DNA of 64,000 nucleotides from the NCBI GenBank assembly GCA_042701975.1, contig CP170561.1:186001-250000 (forward strand), given 5' to 3'. Shown in pieces: positions 22,437-31,523 of the stretch. Position 1 is the stretch's first letter. Each line of letters begins with the position of its first letter. The notes under the pieces are model-generated. The model ran no database searches. It was not told where the DNA came from and was given only the letters and a program-made list of their open reading frames with translations. The position numbers were made by a program, and so were the translations under genes. The stretch is from JAFALK01 sp042701975 (lineage in GTDB: Bacteria > Pseudomonadota > Gammaproteobacteria > Burkholderiales > Burkholderiaceae_C).

Positions 22437-24749
22437 TCATTGTCCACCGATTCCAGACACCCCGGCGCCCGCTCTGACGCGAGAAGCCAGGGCCTCAGGG
22501 GAATCCATAGGCTCGAAGAGCACGGGCGACCAGCCGACGTCGGCCGAGAAGCCCTGCCCCGGATTGGCTGACCGCAGGCCGGCCAGCAGATCGACCGGCT
22601 GGCCGTTCAGCAGGTTGTTGCCGCGGTCGAACAGGCGAGTGCCCTTGAGCGCGCGGGTCAGCTTCTCGGGGCCGATGCCGGGCGACGCTTCCCAGGCGTT
22701 GGCCTCGCTGAAGATGCGCGACTCGATGCCAAGACCGAGCGAGTAGTGATACCCGTAGGCCGCATCGGCGCGGGCCACGAACAGGTTGTTGTAGACATGG
22801 ACCTGGCCGAACCGCACACGCGGCGTGCGTTCCATCAGCTGCTCCCACAGGTTGTGGTGCAGGGTCACGCGCAGGTGGCCGTCGTCGTATGGCTTGCCCG
22901 AATCGCTGCCGCCGATCAGCATGGTCTTGTCGTGCTGGCTGAAGACGTTCCACGAGACAGTGACGAGATCGCTGCCGCGCGTGATGTCCACCAGGCCATC
23001 GTGGTGCTGGATGCGTTGGCCAAAGGCGAGCGGCTCGGCCTGGTCCGGGCGGTCACCATCGTTGAAGGTGCAGTGGTCGATCCACACATGCGTGGCGCCG
23101 CGCAGCGTGATGGCGTCGTACTCCGAATTCCACTCGCCATGGCCGTTGTCACGCGGCTGCCATTCGGGAAAGAAGTCGTAGGCATCGGTGATGCGGAGGC
23201 GCCGGATGATGATGTTGTCCACGCCATCGAGGAACAGCGAGCCGGCGTTGAGGCCTGCACCTTCTCCAACGCCGATCAGCGTCGTGTTGGAAGGCACGCG
23301 CAGTTGCATCCACTCGGCCTGGCGCTTCGACGAGCGCTTGCGCGCACCTTCCAGCGGTCCGATCGGATCCTTGCGGCCCCAGGTCTCGGGATCGTAGGCC
23401 TGGAGGAATTCCTTGAAGTTGTACTCGCGATCGGCAAAGCTCGCAGGCACGACGTGGCGGCCTTGCTCGTCGCGGCTGAAGTCGATCAGGCCGTGGATGC
23501 GGATGATCTTGGGCGTGCTGCCAAGCGAGAAGGCGGCCACGAGTTCGGAGCGCTTGTACACGTCGAACACATGATCGGGCTTGGCGTCCGCGCCGCCGCG
23601 TGTGCCGCCTTCAAACGCCGCCCAGCCGTTCTTGGGGCCAAGGACTTCGCGGTCGATGTTGGCGGCGTTGCGGTATTCGGAGAAGCGGTTGGCTTGCGGG
23701 CCGCTCGCGGCGTAGGGCCGGCGCGAGGTGGAGTTGCCCCAGCCCGCACCAACCGTACCCAGGTGCGGCCCGAGCTCGCTGTCACGCACCAGCGCCTGGC
23801 CGTTCGGGCTGCCGGTCTTCCACTCGCCCTTGGGCACGCCTTCGTCCCAGGCGCGGCCGAGGCGGATGGAGCCGGGCTCCAGGCCGGGTTCGCCCATCAA
23901 GCGGCTGCGGGTGACGAGAAAGCCGCGCTCGGCAGCGGCCGGCGTGCTCGGCGCCAGCAGGTAGCCGCCCGAGCCTGGGGCGCGGCGGCCGTAGCGGCTC
24001 AGGATGGTGCTGCGATCAATCACGAGCGTGGCGTTGCCGAAGATGAAGTCCACGTCTCCGCTGATGAAGCTGCGGTCGACAAATACGCGACCCGGACCGC
24101 GCACGAAGAAGGTGTCCTGGTGGCCGACGAGGCGCACGTTCTGCAGCTGGATCTTGTCGCCCTTGGTCATGAAGGCCACGGCCTGCGCGCCGCCGGCCTC
24201 GCCCACGCCGGCCGGATAGCCCTGGCCATCGCGCACCTTGTCCATCGCGTCGTTGGCGATGGTGAGGTTGGCAAACTGCGCGTCGCTGCTGAAGACGGCG
24301 AAGCTGGCGCTGCCGTAGGTGCCCCAGGTCGTCGCGTTCAGCACCGGCTCGCAAGGGTTGGCGGGTGCACCCTGGGCCTTGGCCTCAGCGTTGTAGTGGC
24401 CGTCGACGATCACGGTCTTGGCCGCGTCTTCCTCGCCGTAGAGCAAGAAGGCCGCGCGGTCCTTGACGCACACCGTCTCGCGATAGGTGCCGGGCTTGAC
24501 GAGGATGCGCAGCCGGCGGTCGCTCTTGGCCGGCAGCGCGTCGAGCGCGGCCTGCACCGTGCGGTGGGTGCCGCCGGGGCCGACGATGAAGTCGGGCTTG
24601 TTCGCGTCAAGCGTGATCGCCTGCGGTTGCCAGTCGCCAAGGTAGTCGGCGGTGCCATAACGCTTGGCTTCGGCGTCATCGAGCTGGGGCCGCTGCGCCT
24701 GCGCAGACGCCGCGGCACACAAGGCCAGGAGCAGGGCGATCGCGCGCAT
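22437..24749 (-). CDS. Fused pectin methylesterase (CE8) and pectate lyase (PL1)
   Basis: A 770-residue bifunctional enzyme with signal peptide (AIALLLALCAAASAQA). Residues about 30-380 are a pectinesterase: GTHRTVQAALDALP, GHQDTFF, ISGDVDFIFGNA with the catalytic Asp, and LGRAW. Residues about 400-760 are a PL1 pectate lyase: NTTLIGVGEGAGL, EYDAITLRGATHVWIDHCTF, DGLVDITRGSDLVTVSW and RTPRVRFGQVHVYNN, with the catalytic Arg. The enzyme would remove methyl groups and then cleave the polygalacturonate backbone in the periplasm or outside. Its ATG overlaps the stop of ogl by one base, so the start is secure although the frame is open further upstream. Confidence 0.93.
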   Translation of the reverse strand: MRAIALLLALCAAASAQAQRPQLDDAEAKRYGTADYLGDWQPQAITLDANKPDFIVGPGGTHRTVQAALDALPAKSDRRLRILVKPGTYRETVCVKDRAAFLLYGEEDAAKTVIVDGHYNAEAKAQGAPANPCEPVLNATTWGTYGSASFAVFSSDAQFANLTIANDAMDKVRDGQGYPAGVGEAGGAQAVAFMTKGDKIQLQNVRLVGHQDTFFVRGPGRVFVDRSFISGDVDFIFGNATLVIDRSTILSRYGRRAPGSGGYLLAPSTPAAAERGFLVTRSRLMGEPGLEPGSIRLGRAWDEGVPKGEWKTGSPNGQALVRDSELGPHLGTVGAGWGNSTSRRPYAASGPQANRFSEYRNAANIDREVLGPKNGWAAFEGGTRGGADAKPDHVFDVYKRSELVAAFSLGSTPKIIRIHGLIDFSRDEQGRHVVPASFADREYNFKEFLQAYDPETWGRKDPIGPLEGARKRSSKRQAEWMQLRVPSNTTLIGVGEGAGLNAGSLFLDGVDNIIIRRLRITDAYDFFPEWQPRDNGHGEWNSEYDAITLRGATHVWIDHCTFNDGDRPDQAEPLAFGQRIQHHDGLVDITRGSDLVTVSWNVFSQHDKTMLIGGSDSGKPYDDGHLRVTLHHNLWEQLMERTPRVRFGQVHVYNNLFVARADAAYGYHYSLGLGIESRIFSEANAWEASPGIGPEKLTRALKGTRLFDRGNNLLNGQPVDLLAGLRSANPGQGFSADVGWSPVLFEPMDSPEALASRVRAGAGVSGIGGQ

Positions 24750-25906
24750 CACAGGTCCGCGAGGTAGAGCGCCGGCTCGCCCTCTTCCTTGTCGCAAGAG
24801 AACAGCACCTGCTTCTCGTCCGGCGTGAAGCTCGGGTGCGGGTGCGTGACCTGGCGGCTGTCCTTGTAGACATCCCAGCCGCTGTCGTGCCGGGCGATGG
24901 GGCGTGTCGTGCCCGCCTTGAGGTCGAAGAGATGCAGGTACGGATCGCCCGTCAGCATCTCGTTGCTGGCGGAAGAATCGTTGCTGGCCTTGCCGCAACC
25001 GTCACCGACGATCAGCGTGCCGTTGTGGTTGCTCATGAGGTGCGAGCACGGCGGCATCGTCGTCAGCACGCGGTTGTCCAGCGTCACCGGGTCCAGGCTG
25101 CAGATCCAGCGCTCGGGCGAGCTGTGGTTGTAGCTCACGTAGATCATGGCGCTGCCATCCGGTACCCAGAACTCGTGCGTGCAGCTTTCGCCTTCGGCGT
25201 GTTCCTTGCCGCAGCGGCGGTTCGTGCCGTCCTCGTTGATGAACCACATGCGCGCGTCGATCAGGTCGTGCGGGCCCTCGTGGCAGTAGGCGACCGTGTT
25301 GTCGTCGAACGGCCGGTACTGCGGATGGCCCAGCCAGCCGCGCTGCTCCAGGATCACCGTCTGCTGGCCGGTCTTCAGGTCCACGCTGAACAGGCGGCAG
25401 CGCGGCTGTCTGTGGAACATTTCGTTGAACTTCTGCCAGGTGTTCAATGGGAACCAGTCGTCGGCGTGGATCTCGATGCCGACCATCTTGGTGCAGGCGC
25501 TGTTGGACACCCAGGTGCCGTAGCCGACCCAGCCTTGAGGCACGGTGTAGACGACTTCTTCGCTGAGATCGGCGAGCGAGAGGCGGATCAGCTGACGCTC
25601 CGCACGCACGAAGTAGAGGAACTGGTCGTCCGGCGAGAGGAAGCCGCCGAAGGTGTTCTCACCCGGCTGGTCGGTCAGCTGCGTGGCCACCTGCGATTGC
25701 AGGTCCAGCAGGTGGTAGTTCCAGCTCTTGCCCGGGCCGAACTCGCCCGCGAACAGCAGCTTGCCGCCGTCGTTGGTGAAGCACTTCTGATAGAAGTAGT
25801 TGCGATGGCAGGTCACGTCCAGCGGCGTGAGGCGCGTGACGCGCGCGCCGGTGTCGGGATCGGTCGTCGTGACGAAGTTCAGTTGGCGCTGCGTGGCTTT
25901 GCTCAT
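24749..25906 (-). CDS. ogl: Oligogalacturonate lyase (PL22)
   Basis: A 385-residue cytoplasmic enzyme that splits di- and oligogalacturonides to 4-deoxy-5-keto-uronate monomers. It has the PL22 seven-bladed propeller pattern with CHRNYFYQKCFTNDGGKLLFAGEF, NTFGGFLSPDDQFLYFVR, GHPQYRPFD, CTHEFWVPDG, MSNHNGTLIVGDG and THPHPSFTPDEKQVLFSCD. The conserved His residues in these motifs hold the Mn ion in known members. No signal peptide, in keeping with a cytoplasmic role after import by the Tog transporter. It overlaps its neighbours by one base on each side. Confidence 0.93.
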   Translation of the reverse strand: MSKATQRQLNFVTTTDPDTGARVTRLTPLDVTCHRNYFYQKCFTNDGGKLLFAGEFGPGKSWNYHLLDLQSQVATQLTDQPGENTFGGFLSPDDQFLYFVRAERQLIRLSLADLSEEVVYTVPQGWVGYGTWVSNSACTKMVGIEIHADDWFPLNTWQKFNEMFHRQPRCRLFSVDLKTGQQTVILEQRGWLGHPQYRPFDDNTVAYCHEGPHDLIDARMWFINEDGTNRRCGKEHAEGESCTHEFWVPDGSAMIYVSYNHSSPERWICSLDPVTLDNRVLTTMPPCSHLMSNHNGTLIVGDGCGKASNDSSASNEMLTGDPYLHLFDLKAGTTRPIARHDSGWDVYKDSRQVTHPHPSFTPDEKQVLFSCDKEEGEPALYLADL

Positions 25907-27204
25907 TACTTGATTCTCCGGAGCAGGCCGTTGCCTTCTTTGAGCAGTCGGGCCGCCGCTTCTTCGGGGCGGGCCTTGCCGTAGGCAACGGTCTCGAACA
26001 CTTCGCGCATGAAGCGGGCCAGCCGCGCATGCTCGAACAGGGGTGAAGGGGTGATGACGCGGCCGATGCGGCGCTGCGCCGCAATCTGCTCACGCGCGGC
26101 GAGTTCGATGGCGGGCACCTGACCGTTGGTTTGCAGCAGCTCGATCTGGCCGCGCGCCGCCGGCAGGCCGCGCGAACGGCCAAGGATGGGCACAGCGCGC
26201 GGATCGGTGGTGAGGAAGGCCATGAGCTTGGCCGCCAGTTCCGCCTTGCCGCTGTTCACCGCATTGCGACCGATGCAAAACATCAGCGTCGGCCGGCCGA
26301 ACATGCCGCTCTCCTTGGCGCCCGGCATCTCCAGCCAGTTGCCGAGCGCCAGCCTTTGCTGCGGATCCAGCGTGGAAGCGCGCAAGGCAAGCACGGAGTC
26401 CCAGGTGTAGTTGCCGGCCCAGTTGCCGACGACCCAGTCCTGCTGCTGCTCGGTGGGCTTCTCCGCGCCACCAAGCGACGCGCGCAGCGGCAGCGGTGTG
26501 CACACATGCTCGTCAACCAGGCGCTTGTAGATGCGCACCCATTCCACCAGCGCCTGCGGGCTCATCGCCACGCGCGGTTCGCGCGGATCGACGAAGGGCG
26601 TGCCGTACTGCTGCTGGATGTAGCTCTGCGCCAGCAGCAGCATGTCGTAGAGCTCGCCGTCGAGCGGGTAGAACTGCTCGCCCTGGCGCTTGAACTTCGG
26701 GCCAGCGGCGAAGAGCTCGTCCCAGGTGTTCGGCAGCGGCACGCCCAGCCGTTTGAACGCGGCTTCGTTCCAGAGGAAGACGCGGGCGCTGAAGGAAACC
26801 GACAGCGCGTTCAGCTTGCCCTGGACCATGCCGGTGCCGATGTCGGCCGGATCGAACTGGTTCAGCCGCAAGGTGTCGGCATAACGGTTCAGATCAGCGA
26901 AGCCATTGCCGCGCTTGCTGAACATGGCGAGCCAGGCCCAGTTGATCTGCATGAGATCGGCTTCCGAATCGCCGGCGATCTGGGTGGTCAGCCGCTCCAG
27001 ATAACCGTTGAAGCCCATGTACTCGGCCTTGACGCGCACGCCGGGGTTCAGCTGCTCGAAGAGCTGCAGGGCCTTGAGCGTGGCCTGGTGCCGCCCTGCC
27101 CCGCCCCACCAGGCGAAGCGCAAGGTCTCGCGGTCGGCTGCGGCACGGGCGGCCAGCGGCAGCGAGGCCAGGCCAAGGAGCGCGTGGCGGCGGTCCATCA
27201 TCAA
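25906..27204 (-). CDS. togB: ABC transporter substrate-binding protein for oligogalacturonides
   Basis: A 432-residue family-1 solute-binding protein. The N-terminus has a signal peptide with a twin-Arg-like DRRHALLGLASLPLAARA. The mature protein starts LRFAWWGGAGRHQATLKALQLFEQLNPGVRV and has the usual hinge segments (ADLMQINWAWLAMFSKRG, FLWNEAAFKRLGVPLPNTWDELF). It captures oligogalacturonides in the periplasm and hands them to TogMN. The 4-base overlap with the ATPase gene and its place in the operon support the Tog assignment; general sugar specificity cannot be excluded from sequence. Confidence 0.85.
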   Translation of the reverse strand: MMMDRRHALLGLASLPLAARAAADRETLRFAWWGGAGRHQATLKALQLFEQLNPGVRVKAEYMGFNGYLERLTTQIAGDSEADLMQINWAWLAMFSKRGNGFADLNRYADTLRLNQFDPADIGTGMVQGKLNALSVSFSARVFLWNEAAFKRLGVPLPNTWDELFAAGPKFKRQGEQFYPLDGELYDMLLLAQSYIQQQYGTPFVDPREPRVAMSPQALVEWVRIYKRLVDEHVCTPLPLRASLGGAEKPTEQQQDWVVGNWAGNYTWDSVLALRASTLDPQQRLALGNWLEMPGAKESGMFGRPTLMFCIGRNAVNSGKAELAAKLMAFLTTDPRAVPILGRSRGLPAARGQIELLQTNGQVPAIELAAREQIAAQRRIGRVITPSPLFEHARLARFMREVFETVAYGKARPEEAAARLLKEGNGLLRRIK

Positions 27205-28295
27205 CGGATCGCCACGCCGCTCTCGGCGTCGAAGAAGTGGGCCTTGCCGAGCTGGAACTGCAGCGGGATCGCCGCGCCGCGCTCAGCGGTGGCGATGCCG
27301 CCGATCTGATCGGCCGGCACGCGAGCGCTCATCGCCTCGTCACCCAGGTCGAAGTGCACATAGACCTCCGAGCCCATGTGCTCGCAAAAGCGCAGGCGGG
27401 CATTGACCATCGTGGCGTCGGGCCGCTGCACGGTGCCGATGTGCTCAGGCCGCAGGCCGAACTGGACTTCGTGGCGACCCGAGAGACGCGTCGCATCGAC
27501 CGGCAGTAACGCCGAGCCCAGACGGACACCGCCGGCCTCCACAGCCGCCTTCTTGATGTTCATCTCCGGCGAGCCGATGAAGCTGGCCACGAAGGCGTTG
27601 GCCGGACGGTCGTACAGGTTGGTGGGCGTATCCACCTGCTGGATGCGACCTTCCTTGAGCACGCAGATGCGCTCGCCCATGGTCATGGCTTCCACCTGAT
27701 CGTGCGTGACGTAGATGGTGGTGGCCGGCTGGCCGGATTCGCGCAAGGTGCGGTGCAGCTCGGTCAGGCGCACGCGCATGTTGGCGCGCAGCTTGGCGTC
27801 GAGGTTGGACAGCGGCTCATCGAAGAGGAACACCTCGGGCTTCTTGACGATGGCACGGCCCACGGCCACGCGCTGCGCCTGGCCACCGCTGAGTTGCTTG
27901 GGGTAGCGATCAAGCAGGTGTTCCATCTCCAGCAGCTGGGCGGCTTCGCGCACGCGGCGGTCGACTTCTTCCTTGCTCGCCTTGGCCAGCTTGAGGCCGA
28001 AGGCGAGGTTGTCGTAGACCTTCATGTGCGGATACAGCGCGTAGTTCTGGAACACCATCGCGATGCCGCGCTGCTTGGGGGCCAGGGCGTTGACGGTTCT
28101 GTCGCCGATGCGCAGCTCGCCGCCGCTGATGGATTCCAGGCCGGCAATCATGCGCAGCAGCGTGCTCTTGGCGCAGCCCGAGGGGCCGACGAAGACCATG
28201 AACTCGCCATCGCGGATTTCCAGGTCCACGCCGTGCACGGCCTTGAAGCCGTTGGGGTAGACCTTCTCGATCTTATTGAGACTGACTCGTGCCAC
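27201..28295 (-). CDS. togA: ABC transporter ATP-binding protein (MalK/UgpC type)
   Basis: A 364-residue ATPase with Walker A GPSGCAKST, signature LSGGQAQRVAVGRAIV, Walker B VFLFDEPLSNLD and a C-terminal OB-type regulatory domain. The Ala in place of the second Gly of Walker A occurs in other members of this subgroup. It starts at GTG 28295. It powers TogMN. The C-terminal domain may bind regulatory partners, as in MalK. Confidence 0.9.
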   Translation of the reverse strand: MARVSLNKIEKVYPNGFKAVHGVDLEIRDGEFMVFVGPSGCAKSTLLRMIAGLESISGGELRIGDRTVNALAPKQRGIAMVFQNYALYPHMKVYDNLAFGLKLAKASKEEVDRRVREAAQLLEMEHLLDRYPKQLSGGQAQRVAVGRAIVKKPEVFLFDEPLSNLDAKLRANMRVRLTELHRTLRESGQPATTIYVTHDQVEAMTMGERICVLKEGRIQQVDTPTNLYDRPANAFVASFIGSPEMNIKKAAVEAGGVRLGSALLPVDATRLSGRHEVQFGLRPEHIGTVQRPDATMVNARLRFCEHMGSEVYVHFDLGDEAMSARVPADQIGGIATAERGAAIPLQFQLGKAHFFDAESGVAIR

Positions 28296-28308
28296 TTTGT
28301 TGACCTAT

Positions 28309-29178
28309 CTAACCTTTGATTCCGCTGGAGGCTGCACCCTCGACGAAGTGCTTTTGTGCGGCGAAGAACACCAGCACCGAAGGAATGAGGGCCACGACCG
28401 AGATGGCGATGACGTTGGCCCATTCGACGTTCTCGGTGGCCGAGAGGCTCATCTTCAGCGCCAATGAGACGGGATACTTTTCGACCGAGGCCAGGTAGAT
28501 CAGCGGGCCCATGAAGTCGTTCATGGTCCAGATGAACTGGAAGACGACGACAGAGATGATGGCGGGCTTGAGCAAGGGCACGAGCACATGCACAAGCACC
28601 TGCAGCGCGTTGCAGCCGTCGATCTGCGCGGCTTCTTCCATGTCGCGCGGGATGCCGCGCAGGAACTGGACGATCATGAAGACGAAGAAGGTGTCCGTTG
28701 CGAATGCACTGGGCACGATCAGCGGCAGGTAGCTGTCCAGCCAGTGCAGCTCGCGGAACATCAGGAACTGCGGCAGGCGCAGCACCACGAGCGGCAGCAT
28801 CATGGTGCCGATCATGATGGAGAACATCAGCTTCTTGCCCCAGAACTCGAAACGGGCGAAGGCATAGCCAACCAGTACACAGGACACCACCGTGACGATG
28901 ATGCGGGGGATGCAGATCAGGAAGCTGTTGAGGAAGTAGGTGGCGAAGGTGTACTCGGTGCTGGTCTTCCAGCCGCGAGCAAAGGCCTTGAAGTCGAAGC
29001 TCGACGGCCAGAAGCCGACCTCGGTATAGATCTCGCGGTTGCTCTTGAACGAGGCGCCAACCAGCCACAACAGCGGATACAGCATCACCATCGCCACGAG
29101 CACCAACATCACGTAGCGCACCCAAGGCGTCTTCTGCGGGCCCAGGCTGTCGATCGCCCCCATCGGTGCGCCGCTCAT
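28309..29178 (-). CDS. togN: ABC transporter permease (MalG type)
   Basis: A 289-residue inner membrane protein with six membrane segments. The EAA loop, MEEAAQIDGCNALQVLVHVLVPLLKPA, docks to the ATPase. It overlaps togM by four bases (ATGA). Together with TogM it forms the channel for oligogalacturonides. Confidence 0.9.
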   Translation of the reverse strand: MSGAPMGAIDSLGPQKTPWVRYVMLVLVAMVMLYPLLWLVGASFKSNREIYTEVGFWPSSFDFKAFARGWKTSTEYTFATYFLNSFLICIPRIIVTVVSCVLVGYAFARFEFWGKKLMFSIMIGTMMLPLVVLRLPQFLMFRELHWLDSYLPLIVPSAFATDTFFVFMIVQFLRGIPRDMEEAAQIDGCNALQVLVHVLVPLLKPAIISVVVFQFIWTMNDFMGPLIYLASVEKYPVSLALKMSLSATENVEWANVIAISVVALIPSVLVFFAAQKHFVEGAASSGIKG

Positions 29179-30062
29179 TTCTTCACCTCTTTCTCACCGG
29201 AGTAGAAGACCCAGTAGCGGGAGCTCCAGAAGGAGATCAGCGCGAGGCCACCGACGAGGGCGAAGAGGACCCATGAGAGGGCCGCGCCGTAGCCGAGGTT
29301 GAAGTAGCGGAAGCTCTGGTCGTAGATGTAGAGCGAGAGCACGTAGGTGCTGTTCAGCGGGCCGCCCTCGGTGATCATGTACGGGCCGTTGAACTCCTGG
29401 AAGGCCTGCACCATCTGCATGATCATGTTGAAGAAGATCACCGGCGTGATCAGCGGCACCGTGATTTTCCAGAACTGCTGGCGCTTCGATGCACCGTCGC
29501 ACTCGGCCGCTTCGTAGAGTGAGACCGGCACGTTCTGCAGCGCGGCCAGGAAGATCACCATGGCCGAGCCGAACTGCCACATGAAGAGCAGCACCACCGT
29601 CCAGATCGAGAAGTGCTCGTCCGCCAGCCAGGCGATGGGCGACAGGCCGATCTTCATCAGCATCAGGTTGACCAGGCCGTCCTTGGCGAAGATGAAGCGC
29701 CACAGCACCGCGGTGGCCACCGAGCCGCCCAGGATCGACGGGATGTAGAACGCCGCGCGGAAGAAGTTGATGCCCCGCATCTTGTGGTTCAGCACATGCG
29801 CCACAAACAGCGCAAAGCCCACGCGCATCGGCACGGCCAGCGCGGCGAACAGCAGCGTGACGCCGAGCGACTTCACGAACAGTGGGTCGTCGGTCGCCAG
29901 CTCCTGGTAGTTCTGCAGGCCCACGAACTGCGGCGGGTCGATCAGGTCGTACTGCGTGAAGCTCAGGGCAAAGCTCATCAGGAAGGGGAATGCCTTGAAC
30001 AGCAGCACCCCCAGCACGAAAGGCAGGACGAAGAGGAAGCCTAGTTTTTTGTTCTCGTACAT
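29175..30062 (-). CDS. togM: ABC transporter permease (MalF type)
   Basis: A 295-residue permease with six membrane segments, starting with a basic N-terminus (MYENKKLGFLFVLPFVLGVLLFK). The EAA loop is LYEAAECDGASKRQQFWKITVPLITPV. It is the first transporter gene of the operon, 62 bases after kduD. It is expected to pair with TogN. Confidence 0.9.
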   Translation of the reverse strand: MYENKKLGFLFVLPFVLGVLLFKAFPFLMSFALSFTQYDLIDPPQFVGLQNYQELATDDPLFVKSLGVTLLFAALAVPMRVGFALFVAHVLNHKMRGINFFRAAFYIPSILGGSVATAVLWRFIFAKDGLVNLMLMKIGLSPIAWLADEHFSIWTVVLLFMWQFGSAMVIFLAALQNVPVSLYEAAECDGASKRQQFWKITVPLITPVIFFNMIMQMVQAFQEFNGPYMITEGGPLNSTYVLSLYIYDQSFRYFNLGYGAALSWVLFALVGGLALISFWSSRYWVFYSGEKEVKK

Positions 30063-30124
30063 CTCACCGTGTCTCTTTCGGCGGCGGCCGGTCTTCTATC
30101 GGGACCAGCTCGGAGGGTACAGCT

Positions 30125-30886
30125 TCAGCGGGCGAGCCAGCCGCCATCGACGGCGACGGTGTAGCCATTCACGTAGTCGGAGGCTTTCGAGGCCAGGAAC
30201 ACGACCGGCCCGGCCAGATCCTCCGGCGTGCCCCAGCGGCCCGCCGGGATGCGCTCAAGGATCGCGCTGTTGCGGCCCTCGTCGGCCCGCAGCGCGGCCG
30301 TGTTGTTCGTGGCCATATAGCCCGGCGCGATGGAGTTCACGTTGATGCCGTGCTGCGCCCATTCATTGGCCATCAGGCGGGTGATGCCCATCACGCCGCT
30401 CTTGCTGGCCGTGTAGGAAGGTACGCGCACGCCGCCCTGGAAGGACAGCATCGACGCCACGTTGATGATCTTGCCGCCACCGCCCTGCGCCAGGAAGCAG
30501 CGCGCCGCAGCCTGGCTGAAGAAGAACACCGTCTTCAGGTTGATGTCCATGACGTCGTCCCAGTCCTTCTCGCTGAACTTGATGGCGTCCTCGCGGCGGA
30601 TGATGCCGGCGTTGTTCACCAGGATGTCCACGCGGCCGGTCAGGCGCTTGGCCTGCTCGATCAGGCCTTCGATGCAGGCGATCTCGCCGAGGTTGGCGCG
30701 CAAGTCCAGGAAGCGGCGGCCGGTGGCCTCCACCTCGGTCTTGGTCTCGGTCGGCTCGGTCATGTTCACGCCGACGATATCGGCGCCCGCCTGGGCCAAG
30801 GCGCGCGCCATGCCCTGGCCGAGGCCGGTGTTGCAGCCGGTGACGATGGCGACCTTGCCATCGAGGCGGAAGTTTTCGAGGACCAT
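30125..30886 (-). CDS. kduD: 2-dehydro-3-deoxy-D-gluconate 5-dehydrogenase
   Basis: A 253-residue short-chain dehydrogenase that reduces 2,5-diketo-3-deoxygluconate to KDG with NAD(P)H. It has the cofactor loop TGCNTGLGQGMA, NNAGIIRREDA, and the catalytic YTASK after a conserved Ser (INVASMLSFQGG). The start at 30886 (MVLENFRLDGKVAIVTG) gives the standard length; the frame is open further upstream but the extension is not family-like. It is the first gene of the operon, so its upstream region (30887-31063) holds the promoter and KdgR-like boxes. KduI, the usual partner, is absent; KdgF probably supplies the substrate. Confidence 0.93.
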   Translation of the reverse strand: MVLENFRLDGKVAIVTGCNTGLGQGMARALAQAGADIVGVNMTEPTETKTEVEATGRRFLDLRANLGEIACIEGLIEQAKRLTGRVDILVNNAGIIRREDAIKFSEKDWDDVMDINLKTVFFFSQAAARCFLAQGGGGKIINVASMLSFQGGVRVPSYTASKSGVMGITRLMANEWAQHGINVNSIAPGYMATNNTAALRADEGRNSAILERIPAGRWGTPEDLAGPVVFLASKASDYVNGYTVAVDGGWLAR

Positions 30887-30917
30887 TCTTCTTGCTCCAC
30901 TCGCCGTTTCAGAAATT

Positions 30918-30932
30918 TGGAACGGCATTTCA
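30918..30932. promoter_or_regulatory. KdgR-like operator upstream of kduD
   Basis: TGGAACGGCATTTCA is an imperfect palindrome with the GAAAC/GTTTC pattern of the KdgR box. It lies 31 bases before the kduD start. It matches the cleaner box before kdgK at most positions. Confidence 0.5.
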
Positions 30933-30995
30933 ATTTATTCAGGTGACAAGCATAGCCGGTTGCGAAGAAACGTCGGAATCATGGTTTCTATTTAG

Positions 30996-31010
30996 TGGAC
31001 CACTGTTTCA
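30996..31010. promoter_or_regulatory. KdgR-like operator in the kduD/kdgF divergent region
   Basis: TGGACCACTGTTTCA matches the kdgK box (TGAAACGCTGTTTCA) at 12 of 15 positions. It is 53 bases upstream of kdgF and followed by a T-rich run. Confidence 0.55.
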
Positions 31011-31063
31011 TTTTTTTATCAGCTCGCTATAGTTCAGTGCCAAGAGACTCGCAAAGCCCCTCC

Positions 31064-31399
31064 ATGCAGCCATATTTCGACCCCACCACGCCCTGGGAAG
31101 ACCTGGGGGACGGCATCCGCCGCAAGATCGTCGGCCACACGCCGGAGCTGATGAGCGTGCTGGTGCAGTTCGATGCCGGCGCTGTCGGCACGCCGCACGC
31201 CCATGACGCGCACGACCAGATTGCCTTCTGCCTCTCCGGCTCCTTCGAGTGCGAGGTGGGCGGCGTGAAGAAGGTCATCGGCGCCGGCGAGGCCTTTGTG
31301 GCACCACGGCTGACGATGCACGGGGTCAAGGCGCTCGAACAAGACAGCACCCTGCTCGACCAGTTCTCACCCAGACGCGAGGACTACCTCGCGGTCTGA
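31064..31399 (+). CDS. kdgF: Cupin KdgF, unsaturated galacturonate linearisation
   Basis: A 111-residue one-domain cupin. It speeds the opening of unsaturated galacturonate monomers to a linear keto acid, upstream of KduD. The N-terminus (YFDPTTPWEDLGDGIRRKIVG) is characteristic of KdgF. The metal site is seen in HAHDAHDQ and TMHG; the FSPRREDY end matches known members. The frame is open upstream to 30995, but the ATG at 31064 gives the family length. It is divergent from kduD and shares its operator region. A TonB receptor follows after 124 bases, probably in the same transcript. Confidence 0.9.
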   Translation: MQPYFDPTTPWEDLGDGIRRKIVGHTPELMSVLVQFDAGAVGTPHAHDAHDQIAFCLSGSFECEVGGVKKVIGAGEAFVAPRLTMHGVKALEQDSTLLDQFSPRREDYLAV

Positions 31400-31523
31400 C
31401 CCTGAAGAAGAAAAAGTAGTCCTAGAAGAAAGCACGTGCCGTTCCGCACTGCCGCGGCCGGCACCGACAAATCAAAAAGCGCCCTTCGAGCGCTGATCGG
31501 ACAAACCTTAGGAGACAAGAACC

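Noticed and set aside
22746..24767. Long plus-strand frame opposite the pectinase gene
   Set aside because: Same artefact; the minus strand carries full CE8 and PL1 motifs.
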